DNA of 64,000 nt, from NCBI GenBank assembly GCA_964019055.1, contig OZ025214.1:620001-684000 (forward strand), in the 5' to 3' direction. Under the pieces are notes generated by a model that saw nothing but the letters and a program-made list of their open reading frames with translations, made no database searches and was not told where the DNA came from. This document shows positions 50,301 through 61,587 of this stretch, piece by piece (positions within the stretch are counted from its first letter, which is position 1; each line of letters begins with the position of its first letter). The stretch is from Anthopleura xanthogrammica. Its lineage: Eukaryota; Cnidaria; Anthozoa; Actiniaria; Actiniidae. Made by a program: the position numbers and the translations under genes.

Positions 50301-53300
50301 ACAAATTTACGTGTTATTTACTAGCTTTTCTCATTTGAAATTCTTTGAACTTCTTTGTTCCTCTAAGTGTCTTTCATTTGATTTTTTTTTTAATGTTCCG
50401 ATTGCAAATATTTTCTCAAGCTTGAGTTCAAAAACAAGTGGCAATCACAAGGGATTAGCTATTGCAAGATTTTCTCTTTCCAATTTTTTTTCATTCAAAT
50501 TTCCTTTATATATATCTCTTTTTTGCACTATTCCACTTCATAAACTCAAGGTTTTCGGACACTTTGATACATGGATTATAAACTGTTTGGTGCTAAATTC
50601 CCAAAAAATTGGATTTCACAGTCCTGTTTTCACTATTTCATTTGGTAGTGGTTAAAACTTATGGTCACTACAGTTACTTTATTTCATGTTTGGATGTATT
50701 GCAAACAATAAATCCTAGAGTCTCCCAAATGTAAAGTTTAAGGCCAGCAAATATGTATTTTATACTTACACGCTCTTTAAGGATTCCAGTGGCTTGAGGG
50801 TTGCATCAGGAATGATTATGAATTTATTGGACGACAAAATTCTGGATAAAAGGGAAAACAAATTTCTAATGAGAATGGGAAAAAATTACTTTTTTTTTTA
50901 ATTTCAGCAATAACTTTTTAGTGCTAATTGTCGTAGAAGAATAAAAGTGTTACAAATTGATATCTAGATACTTTAAAATATAACCTTATAATAGTATTGA
51001 AATTATTTTGGAAGTTAAAAAAATAAGGATGAATCTCAAATGCAAACTAGTGGCCAGTTATAAATGAAGGTCACTTACAATCGTTTGAGCTTCTTGAGAC
51101 CATTGAAGACAGTAGCATTGATGTAGTTCAAGTTATTGTGACTAAGATCTCTACAATAATAGAAAATGTATAATCTCGGTTAGATGAGTCTGAATGAACC
51201 ATGGATGTGGATCACAGGGGGGGATGGATTGGGAGTCAAGGGGGCACATGCCTCTCACCTCTTGGGTGTCAGGTTTGAATCCTAGACATGCCATCACAAG
51301 GGAGTAGAGTTTATTAGCTCTCTCTCTTGATTTTAGAGTTCTTCTCTGGGTTCTCTGCTTTTCTCCCTCTGCAAAACCTAACGTGTTACATTCCACCTGT
51401 GCGTTAGCCATGCCCTGACTTAGATCAGCCCAGAGGTTGTTTCAGGGTATCAATTTGAAGGGATAATATCAATCAAGGTACTTACAGAGTTTTCAGAGAC
51501 CTCAGACCTTTGAAAGGTTCACCATTTAGAATAATCAGTTTATTGTAGCTCAGATCGCTGAAGAAATGATAACAATAGTTACATTCATAAATATTCATTA
51601 AAAAACACATTCATATGGCTGTTGATTGATTGATCAAGTTAAGTAATATTTCTAATGAAATGATGTCTTTGAGTTGATCAATAGAGCTTTTGAGCTTGGA
51701 CATATAATGTTCCCATTTATACGCTATTGGAATGAGATTATTTGCCTTAGATACAACTATATGAATGTATCTGGCTGACAGCCAAAAATATAATCTTCAA
51801 GGGAAGGACAGACATGTGGAGTGAAATGGAAAAATATTGGCCATACACTCAAGGTTTAATCATGGGTTTTAGGGTAGAGTGGGGATTCCATTCCACAGTT
51901 CACCCAACCCTGCCCCACCCGACCACCAATTGAGTAGCTAGTGCACGCTAGTCCCAACCCTATATATGTTATCATCATAGCCAAAACCAGATACTGCATG
52001 CTTGATGTGATTGCAGATGATGTCTGAGAATCCAAGAGTTAAAAATATCAAACAGCTGTATGAGTGAGCAAGGAACACTCCTGGTCCCATCCCAATTAAT
52101 GTTCACAGATGTGAGATCCGTAAGTTAAAACCATGTTTTGCAATAAAAGACTTACAGCTTTGAGAGTCTTGTTAATCCAGAGAAAGCTCCAGTTTCAATA
52201 GTGGATATCTTATTCCTTGACAAAATCCTGTTGAATGATAAGAAATACATTGTAGATGATAACTTGACATGTGATGACACTGAGGGTTCAATAAATACAG
52301 CTGCAAACTTGCATGCATTTATATTGTCTCTGTTTAAGTATATGGACGCAAACTGACCCTGACTTGTAAGTCAAGTAGCACCTGTTTCCTTAACTACTCC
52401 ATCTGCGCTACCAGGAACATATAAATTAATTTTAAATGTTAAAAAGAGGGAGTGAATTAAATTTTATATCAAAATCAACTTCACCAGGAACTGCCACTCA
52501 AGAGGTCAACTATAAATCAACAATTTACAGGTAAAATATTGTTATTACTATCAAGGGTTTAACTTCATAAACCAACACACAAAATGTATAACAAATATTT
52601 AATTATAGGAAAATAATAAATGGAAAAAATAAAACAAGTAATATTGAGGCCTACAATTGCTTTTCAATCTAATGTTTTATCAAAAAATTAACATTTTTGA
52701 AGTTTTTGTTGATAAAATCTTGATAACTAGAGTAGTACGTTTGGTATTCCTAGGGCATTCTTGGCCTTATTATGTAAGTAATCACGTCAAGGATTAAGTA
52801 ACTGCATGCCTATCAAATATATAATATATAAACATGTACTTTCTACATTTTACTTGAAGTGTGAAATAACAGAAAAGTTACAAATCAAAAAAATCTTCTT
52901 CCACTTCTATTCTATATGTACCAAATATTGTATAAAGACAAATTTAATCAAATTTATCAAATTAAAATTTTATGTATTATTATAAGTAAAGCACAATAGA
53001 AATCAGTCACCCAGGAGAAGTATGTAAATGGGATACAGAAATGTAAAAGAATCTTGAAAAATCAACTTTTATCTACTAGTGTATGATATAATATTTATTT
53101 ATTATATTTATTCATCTGATTGTAAATAGTTATTATTAAATTGGATATCACTGTAATTTTATTATATTTATCTATTTAATTGTAAATAGTTAAGTAATAA
53201 CCTTTATGAGGATTAACTATTAAAGATATTATTTTATTTTTTTAAATGTCCTAGCAGTATGCCGACCATCTGTCGTATCAACCCAGTAAAGTGACCATTA

Positions 53301-56300
53301 CCACATGAGTCTCCCTGAAGCTTAGTGGTAAAGCATCTGACCGGTATTTGGAAGGTTATGGGTTCGATTCCTGTCAGGTGGACTAGGATTTTGTTCCGAG
53401 CCCCTGCACAAGCTAGTGTCTTCTGAATAACTTTTCTATCAGAAATGTCCTTATTTGCATTCATTTCAACATGGATCAGGGTTAGATTTTTAATTTTTTA
53501 ATGACAAGATAAACTTATCTTGTGCATTGAGCAGCTACAAGTTAAGCTTAAATGGATTGAATGCAAATGCAAAGACTTTAATTTTCTTTTCAAATTACTA
53601 TTTTCTTAAAAGAGAACTAGCTAGAAAAGGCAAGTTCAATTTCTTTTCACTCGATATTTGTAATTCTCAACTCACATTTAGCCAATTATCTTGAGGGAAT
53701 TTGAACCGTGTGAATTTTATTGGTCAGACTTACTTCAATGTCCTGCCAGACATTTCATAATTAAGCAGTATATGATATTCACATCCAATCTGTATGGGCT
53801 TTAACGATGCCGGCACAAAATGGCCACTTATATTGAATATACTATATCTAAAATACTGACTAGTCATAGAGCATTAAATTCCTTTTACTCCTTGAAGTAG
53901 ATATGATTAGCCTGTGCACTATTTTAATTGCTTTCATTCAACTATTTGACATTGACTACCATATTTTCTTTCACAGGTCAAATAGAGTCACTCTACTTTA
54001 GACAGAATATACCAGAACACTAACAGTTTTGTCTAGTTTTCTTAAGAAAATTAAAACAATTCCTATGTTTATTTCCATAGATTATTGAATAGAACAGACT
54101 AAAGTAAATATTTTGTCTTCAGAGCTTTGTGAGAATCTGATGAACCGTCACTCATTTCCAACTCTAATTTCAAAAATACTTTGGAATACTTTGTTCCTAA
54201 GATGATGAGAAATATGCTTCATTTAGTCTATTAAATATCTTGAGTTGTTATTTTATTCTGTGGGATGTATAACAGTCATATAGTCTGATTAAAGCTAATC
54301 AGGGCTAATAAACATATAATATGTCATATCATGTTGTGGTCTGTGTTGGCTGGAATGAAATGAAATATACTGGCACTGAGCTATTCGATTGACATGAACT
54401 TAGTGGAATTTCAACTCCATTTGAATTCAAAACAAATGGCTTTAATATTATGACTACCCAAAAGTCATGGTCTCCTTAAGAATATTCTGGATAATTTCAC
54501 GATAAAATTTTACAGGTATGTTAAAGTTTTTAAAGACTTTTCAATATTATTTATCAAGATAATTAAAATTTTGGTCAGACTGGAATAGGTTGTGTAAGGT
54601 CAACACACGAAACCGGATTATTACTTATTTGAAGTCTAAACAAATATATTAACAAGCTCTATGCCAAAGGATAAATTATTAGATGAACTGTCCAGAAGAT
54701 AAGGACTGCAGGGTGTTGAAAAATAAATTTTAGTTGTGATAAAAACAAGGTATGAATCACCAAACTTCAAGTCTTTATGAAAAAAAATATGTACATTCGT
54801 TGCTGCTGTTGTTATAGTTGTTCATGTTATTTTTGCTTTGGGTATTATTATTGTTGTTACTGGTGTTGTTTTTGTTGTTATTATTGTTTTTTCGGCTACT
54901 TTTATTATTGTTGTTGCTGTCATTATTTGTTGCTGTTGTTATTGTTGTCACTGTTGTTGTTACTGCGTTTTTCGTATGAGTGGGAAACATATGGTACTGA
55001 CTTACAGAAACCACACGGCACGAAATACAATAACATTGAAATGGCTCTCAATTGTCTTGCAGTAATTCATCCAATCATAATGCATAGTTACAGCTACGGT
55101 CAATACAAAATGGCTACAGCACGACTATGAATTTGCCAAATTATTTCCCATTTATACGAAAACAGCTCTATTGATGCTGTTGTTGTTGTTGTTGTTGTTG
55201 TTGTTGTCAATGCCATTGTCATTGATGCTGTTGTTCTTGCTGTTTCGTCATGTGATTATTGGAGGTTTTTTAAGTCATTGGCAATCTATGATGTTTAATT
55301 ATAGCCATGATCAGACAAATAGGGGGTAAATATTGTTGTAATACACATAATAAAGCAACAACAACAGTAAATCTTCCATTTCTAGTAGTTGCATAACTTT
55401 AAAACAATTTTTTTTCTTTTTCACTGTTTAGCTATCCTACTCAAATCAAAGGAGCATTGATCTGATGAAAGAACGTGTAGCTATTTCCCGTTACCTTGAA
55501 CGGAAGGAGTTTTAATAAATGAGTCCTGCCTAAATATAATATTTACCCTACACAATAAAATATGCGGTGATGAGTTGACTTGTACATCAAGTGCGCTTAT
55601 ACTTTCACTAGGTAATCTAACGTTATTCAAAGGCTCAAGCCACTTCAAATAAACACTCCTTAAGTAAAATAATATCTTACTAAACAAAACACTATTCAAA
55701 ATCAAAAAATTTAAATAAATCAGACACTTTCTTAAAGAAAAACCAGAGCCCTTTTGAATAGCGAACCCTGTGAATTATACAGCATCAATTGTCTTCTCAA
55801 CAACTACTATTACTTACAGTTTTTTAAGAGTTTTTTGTCTTCCAAAGGCTTTATTTGGCAGCGATGAGATGTCGTTAACTGACAGATCTCTGTTGGGATT
55901 AAGAAAAGATCCCGTAAGATCAATACAATATAAAATAAGGGAGTTTACTGACAAAATGTCTACCATAGTATTACACTGTTCATAATTGAGTTAGCAACGC
56001 GCAAGTAATTTGCTTCACTAAATACAGAAAGCTCAGCCCCTTTAGGCAATAAGAATGATTCTCTGAGGCGTAAAGAAACTTTAGGAACCAATACCAAGGA
56101 GTTATCAAGAGACTTAACTATGAAAGAATGTGATTTGAAGGTCTAAATAAGCTGAACTTTTACTACAATGGAAGCAACAGCTACGCTAGTATTAAAATGT
56201 ACTTACAATGTCGATACGTTTGCCAGATACTGTGGAGGCATAATATCCTTAAAACCACGGTCCTTACAATCAGCAATTATTTTATTTCCACTCCTTGGAG

Positions 56301-56397
56301 TTGGACAGTCACAGGACTTCGGACAACCTGACAGTACCGCCTCAAATCTGAACAACAAGAAGAGCAGAAGGCCAGCTTCCACTCGAATTCTGAACAT
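41323..56397 (-). CDS. ADGRA: Adhesion GPCR group A (GPR124/GPR125-like)
   Basis: Seventeen exons join in frame: 56397-56207, 55889-55818, 52227-52156, 51557-51486, 51150-51079, 50841-50770, 48604-48450, 48046-47484, 47271-47119, 46672-46578, 46148-45941, 45794-45611, 44722-44610, 44331-44198, 44089-43824, 43753-43687, 43198-41323; 1454 aa. Order: signal peptide, LRRNT (CPKSCDCP), five 24-residue LRRs each on a 72-base exon, LRRCT, Ig domain (about 237-345), hormone-receptor motif (CPAGT...CSADGKW...GC), GAIN region, GPS, 7TM (about 690-985) and a 470-residue Pro/Ser-rich, basic tail ending ETSV, a class I PDZ ligand (human members end ETTV). This architecture is specific to ADGRA, linked in vertebrates to Wnt7 and planar-polarity signalling. 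TM regions match the family (NLCLAL...VVFVAGI, PLIICGITVAGN). The GPS lacks the His-Leu-Thr/Ser cleavage triplet. The order is well supported; the exact ends of exon 10 are slightly less sure. Confidence 0.95.
43313..43640. repeat. GTGACGTG-type minisatellite in ADGRA intron 16
   Basis: Irregular tandem units of about 5-15 bp (gtgacgtgacgtggt, gtgatgtgatatgat). They give long open frames rich in His, Thr and Ser on the minus strand in several registers, which is a repeat artefact and not a protein. Confidence 0.95.
44513..44565 (+). repeat. Half-copy of hairpin element in ADGRA intron 13
   Basis: cacgtgacgtcaaaacagct followed by caatttggaggacaaaa matches one arm of the 32256-32340 hairpin and the diverged copy at 45843-45915. 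Confidence 0.7.
45576..45591. repeat. Poly-C run in ADGRA intron 12
   Basis: A run of about 16 C beside further C-rich sequence (45541-45560), just downstream of the exon 12 donor. Confidence 0.85.
45843..45915 (+). repeat. Diverged hairpin-element copy next to ADGRA exon 11
   Basis: gcacgtgacgtcaaagcagc, then caattcggacaaaaaaa and aatctcctgagaattgg (compare caattctcaggagattgaaa at 32290-32309). It lies within 30 bp of the exon 11 donor. Confidence 0.7.
46863..47034. repeat. MITE with about 40 bp inverted ends in ADGRA intron 9
   Basis: attccccttattacgtcttg and ataccactaccaccagaatc at the left end are matched by inverted gattctggtagtagtggtat and gcaataaggggaat at the right. It is 172 bp with no coding frame. 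Confidence 0.85.
48075..48405 (+). repeat. tRNA-derived SINE, family A, fills ADGRA intron 7
   Basis: B-box gggttcgattcc, catgtgagtag, ctctcccttgattcaaggg and tgcaaaacctaac-like parts are followed by three tail units of about 57 bp with ctgacttagatcagcccaga. It lies antisense to ADGRA and occupies most of the 403 bp intron between the LRRCT and Ig exons. Confidence 0.9.
49264..49809 (-). CDS. Hypothetical helical protein nested in ADGRA intron 6
   Basis: An intronless frame of 181 codons on the same strand as ADGRA. After a basic N-terminus (Lys/Arg-rich up to about residue 28, with an inner ATG at residue 28 as an alternative start) the protein is almost wholly helix-like: LKRVINDLVEVCQSL, LSLESINKMVVTCEYL and MNKLVQFMRHMIIMFDQVM, a coiled-coil or helical-bundle pattern without Pro until residue 149. 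It ends in a basic segment. The family is not recognised. The length and even composition argue for a real gene, for example a retrocopy, or an alternative ADGRA exon. Confidence 0.5.
   Translation of the reverse strand: MSYFAISVSQSRRVYSFLNKNRKKKKTMSRQFKQGISKERKFKALQEGQFYFFANLKRVINDLVEVCQSLRESASCIQALILQGELSLESINKMVVTCEYLEARIQDDMNKLVQFMRHMIIMFDQVMIVMEDNIRQEFLAVKEMMKKVVEPHCSLSQSTMSLVWRKAKLARERQGSFDSSV
51219..51450 (+). repeat. tRNA-derived SINE, family A, in ADGRA intron 4
   Basis: tgcctctcacctcttgggtg, caggtttgaatcc (B-box), ggagtagagtttattagc, tgcaaaacctaacgtg and one tail unit ctgacttagatcagcccaga. Confidence 0.88.
53305..53460 (+). repeat. tRNA-derived element, family D
   Basis: ctgaagcttagtggtaaagc (A-box-like) and gggttcgattcctgtcagg (B-box) at tRNA spacing are followed by an unrelated body (ttttgttccgagcccctgc). 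It differs from families A-C. Only one copy is in the window. Confidence 0.65.
54798..54962. repeat. TTG/TTA-rich simple sequence
   Basis: Imperfect trinucleotide repeats (ttgttgttattattg type), giving Cys/Tyr- or Asn-rich artefact frames. Confidence 0.85.
54967..55163. repeat. MITE with inverted ends in ADGRA intron 2
   Basis: The ends gtttttcgtatgagtgggaa and tttcccatttatacgaaaac are inverted copies. The left part (gggaaacatatggtactgac ... taacattgaaatgg) recurs at 63013-63097, showing a mobile family. Confidence 0.8.
55176..55208. repeat. (TTG)n microsatellite
   Basis: About ten trinucleotide units. Confidence 0.9.
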
Positions 56398-56865
56398 GGC
56401 GCTTCGTACAACTCGAGTTTACTCGCAGTTTTTTAAACCAAAGTTAAATGTTTCTATCTCATTTGCTAGTTGGACACTCCAGGTAGTGTTGAGGGAGTTA
56501 GCCGACGCACATTCTTGTAGAACTGATAAGGGTTTCGCACTGTGAAGTAGGTAAACAATCTCTCGTCTCTAAATTCACTTTTCGCACGCATTCAAGAAGT
56601 CTGGAAATGAAGGATATTTGCATAGGATGGACAGACAACAATTCCTCTCGGGGAGGGGGTAAGTCTTTTACAATTTACTCTTTTTCAACTTAAAACCGTA
56701 AAAAGCTACACAAATAAAACATATAGTACAAAAAGACCCAAAATAGCTAAAAATATTTGTTTTTTAAGGTTTTTCAATGTGTATTTTTAGTCATGTTTAG
56801 AATGCAAAATTAAGCCCTACCCCCTAAGTGGATTTTTGTAAAGCTTCTTTCACGTGTTGATCAAA
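56398..56865. promoter_or_regulatory. Divergent promoter between ADGRA and QDPR
   Basis: The start codons of the two genes face away from each other across 468 bp, so their 5' UTRs and promoters must share this stretch. A cacgtg word lies at about 56852, close to the QDPR ATG. No TATA box is clear. Confidence 0.7.
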
Positions 56866-59814
56866 ATGGCGGCAGCAGGAGCTTCTTCAAGAGTTCTCAT
56901 CTATGGCGGAAAAGGCGCACTTGGAGCCTCTTGTGTGGCTTATTTTAAGGCCAAAAACTGGGTAAGTAGTTGGAGATTTAATCTGCTCAATATTTGGGAT
57001 TTTTAGGGGATTTATCTGCACATTTTCAGAATTGAGTCTACCAAACTCATCTTGCGTCCAGTCTGCTGTCCTTTGCGCAAGGTATTCTCAATGAAGATTT
57101 TAAAATTTCTTTATGAAACAGGAAATTTCTATATTAATAGGGTAAAGTATTTAGGAAAATGTTAATACAACTAAATCAATGAGCTGTTTATGGTCATCAG
57201 GAAGAGTTGGAGACGTTTTCTTTCATTGTAGTATACACAATTTTTCGGGTGGGGAGGGTGGTGGTGTAATTTTGTCTACCTTTAGTCAGTGTCAAAACTA
57301 TTTGTAAATTCTTTACATTCGATCTCAGACATCAAATTAATTACCACAAGATAACTGTAATAGGATTTATTGACACAGTTTTATCTTCTTATAGTAATTT
57401 CATTAGGGCCGCAATTGTCACCATTTTCTCATGCTTGAAATATCAAAGATTTGTCAACCATGTAATTGAAATATTGCATTGTTTTGGTATTTCTATCTTG
57501 GCTTTTTATCTTAGCTGTGTTATTTCACTGATTTTGATATTTTCTCATATATCTATTAGTGGGTTGCCTCTATAGACTTGTTTCCTAATGAGGAAGCCCA
57601 TGCCAACGTCATTGTCGATAGTTCAAAGTCTTGGGTGGAACAAGATCAGGAGGTAAGAATTGATGATTTAATCTTCTAGTTCCAGGAAATATCCATTCCA
57701 AGGCAATTGAAATTATAATCCTATATCCCATTTCCATAGACCCTTCCAATGTATTGAAATTCTGATCTCCCTCCATATGGTTGAGGTGTAAATGTGATTA
57801 TGGTTGAGAACTTTCTAAAATTTTGCAACATACCCTAATCAGTCCATTTGAGTACTGGAATGCCACTCCTACTCCATGGGGGGAGAGGGAGGGGCACTTT
57901 TTGTTCCTACAAATTTCAAGAATATTTTGCTTCTTTTGGTTGTTATAGATACCAGTATTACTCAAAATATGTCATGCATGCTTTATTAACGTTTTAGATC
58001 CAAAAGAGAGTTGAGGAGGTTTTAGATGGTAACACTTTGGATGCTATAGTGTGTGTTGCAGGCGGCTGGGCAGGAGGAAATGCTAAAAGCAAAGGTAAAT
58101 TTGTTAGAGACTTTTAGGTGTCTCGGGATTTTTCACATTGTGAAATACAATCAAACCAAAGACTGATATTATCATGATATCATGATGAAAATTTTGCTTT
58201 TTTTTGCCATAAATCTATAAGTTTACATATAGTATAATTTCTTTTACTCTAGCTGTTGTAAAAAATGCTGATCTGATGTTCAAGCAAAGTGTTTGGACTT
58301 CACTCATTTCTGCAAGCATCGCTGCAAAACATTTGAAGAAGTATGCATTATAGATTAAGACTTGGTATTATATTCATAATAAATGAATACTACTCTAATA
58401 AAACCTTTGGTGGATCCAGGCTTTTTAAAAGAGGGGGTGACTGTTACAGGGTAACTTTGCCCAGTACCTCAGGAAACCTATAAAGGGTGGGAATATGGTA
58501 AATAAATGGTGTCTCAAATCTAAGGAAATAAAATTTGAAAGCTTTAAGTGAAAGTTTATATGGAGTTGTAAACACATTTTTAATACCAAAGAGGTGGTAT
58601 CTTGTCACCCTCCTCACCACCCCTTGTCTGGTCTTTTTTTAGAATTCTTTGTAAAGTTATTTCCTTTCTTTTGTTTTAGTGGAGGCCTACTGTCATTGAC
58701 TGGTGCTCAACCATCCCTTGGAGGAACCTCAGGTAAAATTGAGAATAAAATAGCATTTTTCATTTTTAGCATATTCTTATCATTTATATTCATTGGTGGT
58801 TTACAATGATTCCCAAGAGAATCAAAAGATGAACCTTCAAAGGAAGAATATTAAAAAAACTGATCAAGAAGTATTTATACACTAACTAATTGTGCAATCA
58901 TTTTCTGAATGATTGTCAGGAATGATGGGATATGGTATGGCTAAGGCTGCTGTCCATCAGTTGGTGAAGGGACTTGGAGAGGAAGGGAGTGGTCTCCCAC
59001 CTGATTCTACTGCACTGGCCATTCTACCGTAAGTTCATAATTTGGCCCATAAAACCCTATTTTATCTATTTTCCTCAATTCTTTATTAATCAATCAACAA
59101 AATGTTGTTCTTTAAGGATGACTCTAGACACTCCAATGAATAGAAAAAACATGGCCAATGCAGACTTTAACCAGTGGACACCTTTAGAATATGTGGCAGA
59201 GTAAGTGTTGTCAATCTAGTGTCTCATATTCCCTGTTATTTTCCTATTGGTTGGCTGCCAGTGTCCGTAATTTAGCCGAGAGGGGCTGAAATAGAAACAG
59301 AGGGTCAGGGAGGAAGCACAGGAAGCCCAGGGAAGAAAAGTCAGATTGAGGGAGGTATGCATTAGCAATTCACAGATGCACAAGATTAGGACAATGTTCC
59401 TAAACAATTTAAGAACCAACCATTTGTAAATTGTGGTCCTCCCTAAGACATTTTGCAAATCAAGGGAGGCATAGCAGTAGTCACCACTTGCCTCTACCCC
59501 TGGAGTCTCAGGTTTGATTCCCAGACTCGGCATTACATGGGAGTAAAGTTTGTAAGGTCTCTCCATTGATTTAAGGGTTTTTCTCTAGGTTATGCAGGTT
59601 TCCTCCCTCTGCAAAACCTAACAAGTTAAATTCCAATTCCAGAAAAAAAAATCAGAAAACCACAATGATCATGTATTGATTTTGTTTTTTCTCTTACAGG
59701 CTTTTGTTTGAATGGTCAGAGGGAAAGAACAAACCAGCTACTGGGAGTCTAGTCAAGCTAAACACTAAAGATGGCAAGTCTTCTTGGGAACTATACACAG
59801 GCTCTTTGATTTGA
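56866..59814 (+). CDS. QDPR: Dihydropteridine reductase
   Basis: Eight exons join in frame: 56866-56961, 57560-57652, 57998-58094, 58253-58340, 58680-58732, 58920-59028, 59117-59200, 59700-59814; 244 aa, the same length as the human enzyme as I recall it. It reduces quinonoid dihydrobiopterin with NADH and so recycles tetrahydrobiopterin for aromatic amino acid hydroxylases in the cytosol. Seen: the Rossmann dinucleotide motif [11 protein letters not shown] near 10-20; [13 protein letters not shown]; the short-chain dehydrogenase YxxxK at Tyr147/Lys151 ([12 protein letters not shown]); and TLDTPMNRK. All junctions are GT-AG and follow the family without gaps. No missing residue was noticed. 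Confidence 0.98.
59458..59640 (+). repeat. tRNA-derived SINE, family A, in QDPR intron 7
   Basis: caggtttgattcc (B-box), atgggagtaaagtttg, ggtctctccattgatttaag and ctctgcaaaacctaac are in family order; the tail units are missing. Confidence 0.85.
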
Positions 59815-60777
59815 GATCTTTAAACTTCATAAAACCCCTTTCCGTTGGTATTTATAGTAAAGAATATGGATAATGTAAACGTTTTTTCATGCGTCTGAGC
59901 TAGGTGTTTTTAAATTATTGTTGTTAGATAAAAATAAAGAAATTGTTGTGTAGTGCTGTTGAATTTATAAGTCGTGTGATATCTGCTCAAAATTCCGTTA
60001 GTTTACGTGACTAAAATCAGTAGACTTTTTGCGTGCCTCTTTTTCTGCGTGTCATTCCTGTCCATGTGTTTTGAGTTTCTGCGCGACATGCACAATCGTC
60101 CATCTTCTGTATCGGTTTTGTACGATTGCCGTAACTTGATATATTGTGGATGGACGATTCTCTCCCTCTGTTCTAACCTTTCCTTTCTCTTCCCAATTTT
60201 TCATTCCTTTAATCCTTTTTTCTTAATATTGCTTTCTTTTTATTTCAGTTTCCATCTTATTTTTTCCTTTCTTTCCTCATATTTTTCCTTTCTTTCCACC
60301 GCGTAACAAATAATGAATCTCAAGCCGCTTTAAGGCCAGAGGGCAAGGTTAAAATGTACAAAATAATGTACGACAGGAAACGTAAGAGATCTTTCAACAC
60401 AAGTAGATTGACCCAAAATGTAAACAACTCCGCATATGGCATGTTCTACCAATAACTTTTAAAACAAAACCTGAAAGTACATGATTGTTAGCAGATTTTG
60501 AGTTTCATTCACGACATTTGACAACAAGTTTCCCGCATGACAGGACAGTTTTGCAACACTACATATAATATATTTACAATGATATTAACATATCTTTCAA
60601 CAATTTCGTTTTTGAACTGCAAAAATGCCAATGATAATAAGCAGTGGATTAGCGTAATAGCTAAAAGCTTATAAGTCAACAAACTGAAATAATAGGAATT
60701 GAAATTGTCAAAATACAAGCCCTGTATGTGGCGCGCTAAGATAAAAGCTTATCAAAAAATGTTTAATTAATTGCTCC
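59815..60777. other. Convergent spacer between QDPR and the coiled-coil gene
   Basis: Contains the QDPR 3' UTR with AATAAA at 59933-59938, about 120 bp after the stop, and a CT-rich stretch at 60165-60300. No gene is supported. Confidence 0.5.
59933..59938 (+). terminator. Polyadenylation signal of QDPR
   Basis: Canonical AATAAA about 120 bp downstream of the QDPR stop codon. Confidence 0.6.
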
Positions 60778-61587
60778 TTAATTTTTAATAAATGGATGGT
60801 AAACCCGTAAATACCGACAGTCAGAAAGCTCTTCATATTGCTTTTTCAAGCTTTTATCGCCACTTGAATCATTGTCCTTGCTTTTATTTTGCTCTTTGAG
60901 GCTTGGTCTTCGGTGTAAAGCATGTAAAGGGGGCAAGATGAGTGGAGGCAGAATCGCGGATAAAGGTTTCTTACTTTCTACGTCTTCTTTCTCGTCTTCA
61001 CATTTATCCTGAATGGCATTCTTTTCTACGCAACTTACAGATGCACTGTGACCTTTTTGTTTGTCAAAAAGCAGGCCTTTTCTTTGTTCTTTCCTGCTTT
61101 TATTTGATCTGATATGATCCTCGGGTCGAAAAACAAGTGTTGGACTTGACCAGCTCCTTGTTCGTCTCAAAGGTTTGTTTGTGTGCGTTGAAAAGTTTGA
61201 AAAGTCCAATTCTGGCAGCAACCTTTTGGAGGACGGTTCTTGTAATGATAGCTTTTTGTTTTGTCTCGTTTTATTCTTATCGTTTCCTCCGCTGGGTTTT
61301 GCTTCAGGGTTTTGTAAAACAGCATCACTCGAAGCAACAGCCCTCAATTGCTTATGACCTTTGACTTTCTCTTTCTTCTCCGCATGTAAAATTCCTTGTA
61401 AACCTTTTCCAGAGCACTCATAAAACCTTAAAATAGCTTCCCTCTGTGCTCTTGTTAATGCTCTTTCCTTTTCTCGCTTTTTCTTATCAATATACTTGTG
61501 AAATTTCTCCAATCTTTTCTGTTCTCCTGCGTTGACCGCGAGCAGTCGTTTGGCATCCTTCAACAAGTTCTCTTCTGATTTCTCCAT
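60778..61587 (-). CDS. Uncharacterised basic coiled-coil protein
   Basis: 269 aa from the first ATG (61587). The N-terminal 60 residues are charged and helical (KRLLAVNAGEQKRLEKFHKYIDKKKREKER); the middle and C-terminus are Lys/Ser-rich and mostly disordered, with a proline-rich patch (ILPPLILPPL) near 215-225. I do not recognise the family. The frame stays open upstream of the ATG with the same charged pattern (QKEADRKQKRFKEIL) and an acceptor-like cgtagtacag, so the true N-terminus may be in another exon. It is head-to-head with CFAP43, about 900 bp away, which raises but does not prove a ciliary link. Confidence 0.7.
   Translation of the reverse strand: MEKSEENLLKDAKRLLAVNAGEQKRLEKFHKYIDKKKREKERALTRAQREAILRFYECSGKGLQGILHAEKKEKVKGHKQLRAVASSDAVLQNPEAKPSGGNDKNKTRQNKKLSLQEPSSKRLLPELDFSNFSTHTNKPLRRTRSWSSPTLVFRPEDHIRSNKSRKEQRKGLLFDKQKGHSASVSCVEKNAIQDKCEDEKEDVESKKPLSAILPPLILPPLHALHRRPSLKEQNKSKDNDSSGDKSLKKQYEELSDCRYLRVYHPFIKN

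Larger units (their letters stand above)
52228..55817. other. Large ADGRA intron 2 (3.6 kb)
   Basis: AT-rich intron between the first and second LRR exons. It carries a SINE-like element (53305-53460), TTG-rich simple sequence (54798-54962), a MITE (54967-55163) and a (TTG)n run (55176-55208). No hidden exon was found in it. Confidence 0.7.

Noticed and set aside
54775..55130. Cys/Tyr-rich and Asn-rich frames
   Set aside because: Artefacts of TTG/TTA trinucleotide repeats on either strand.
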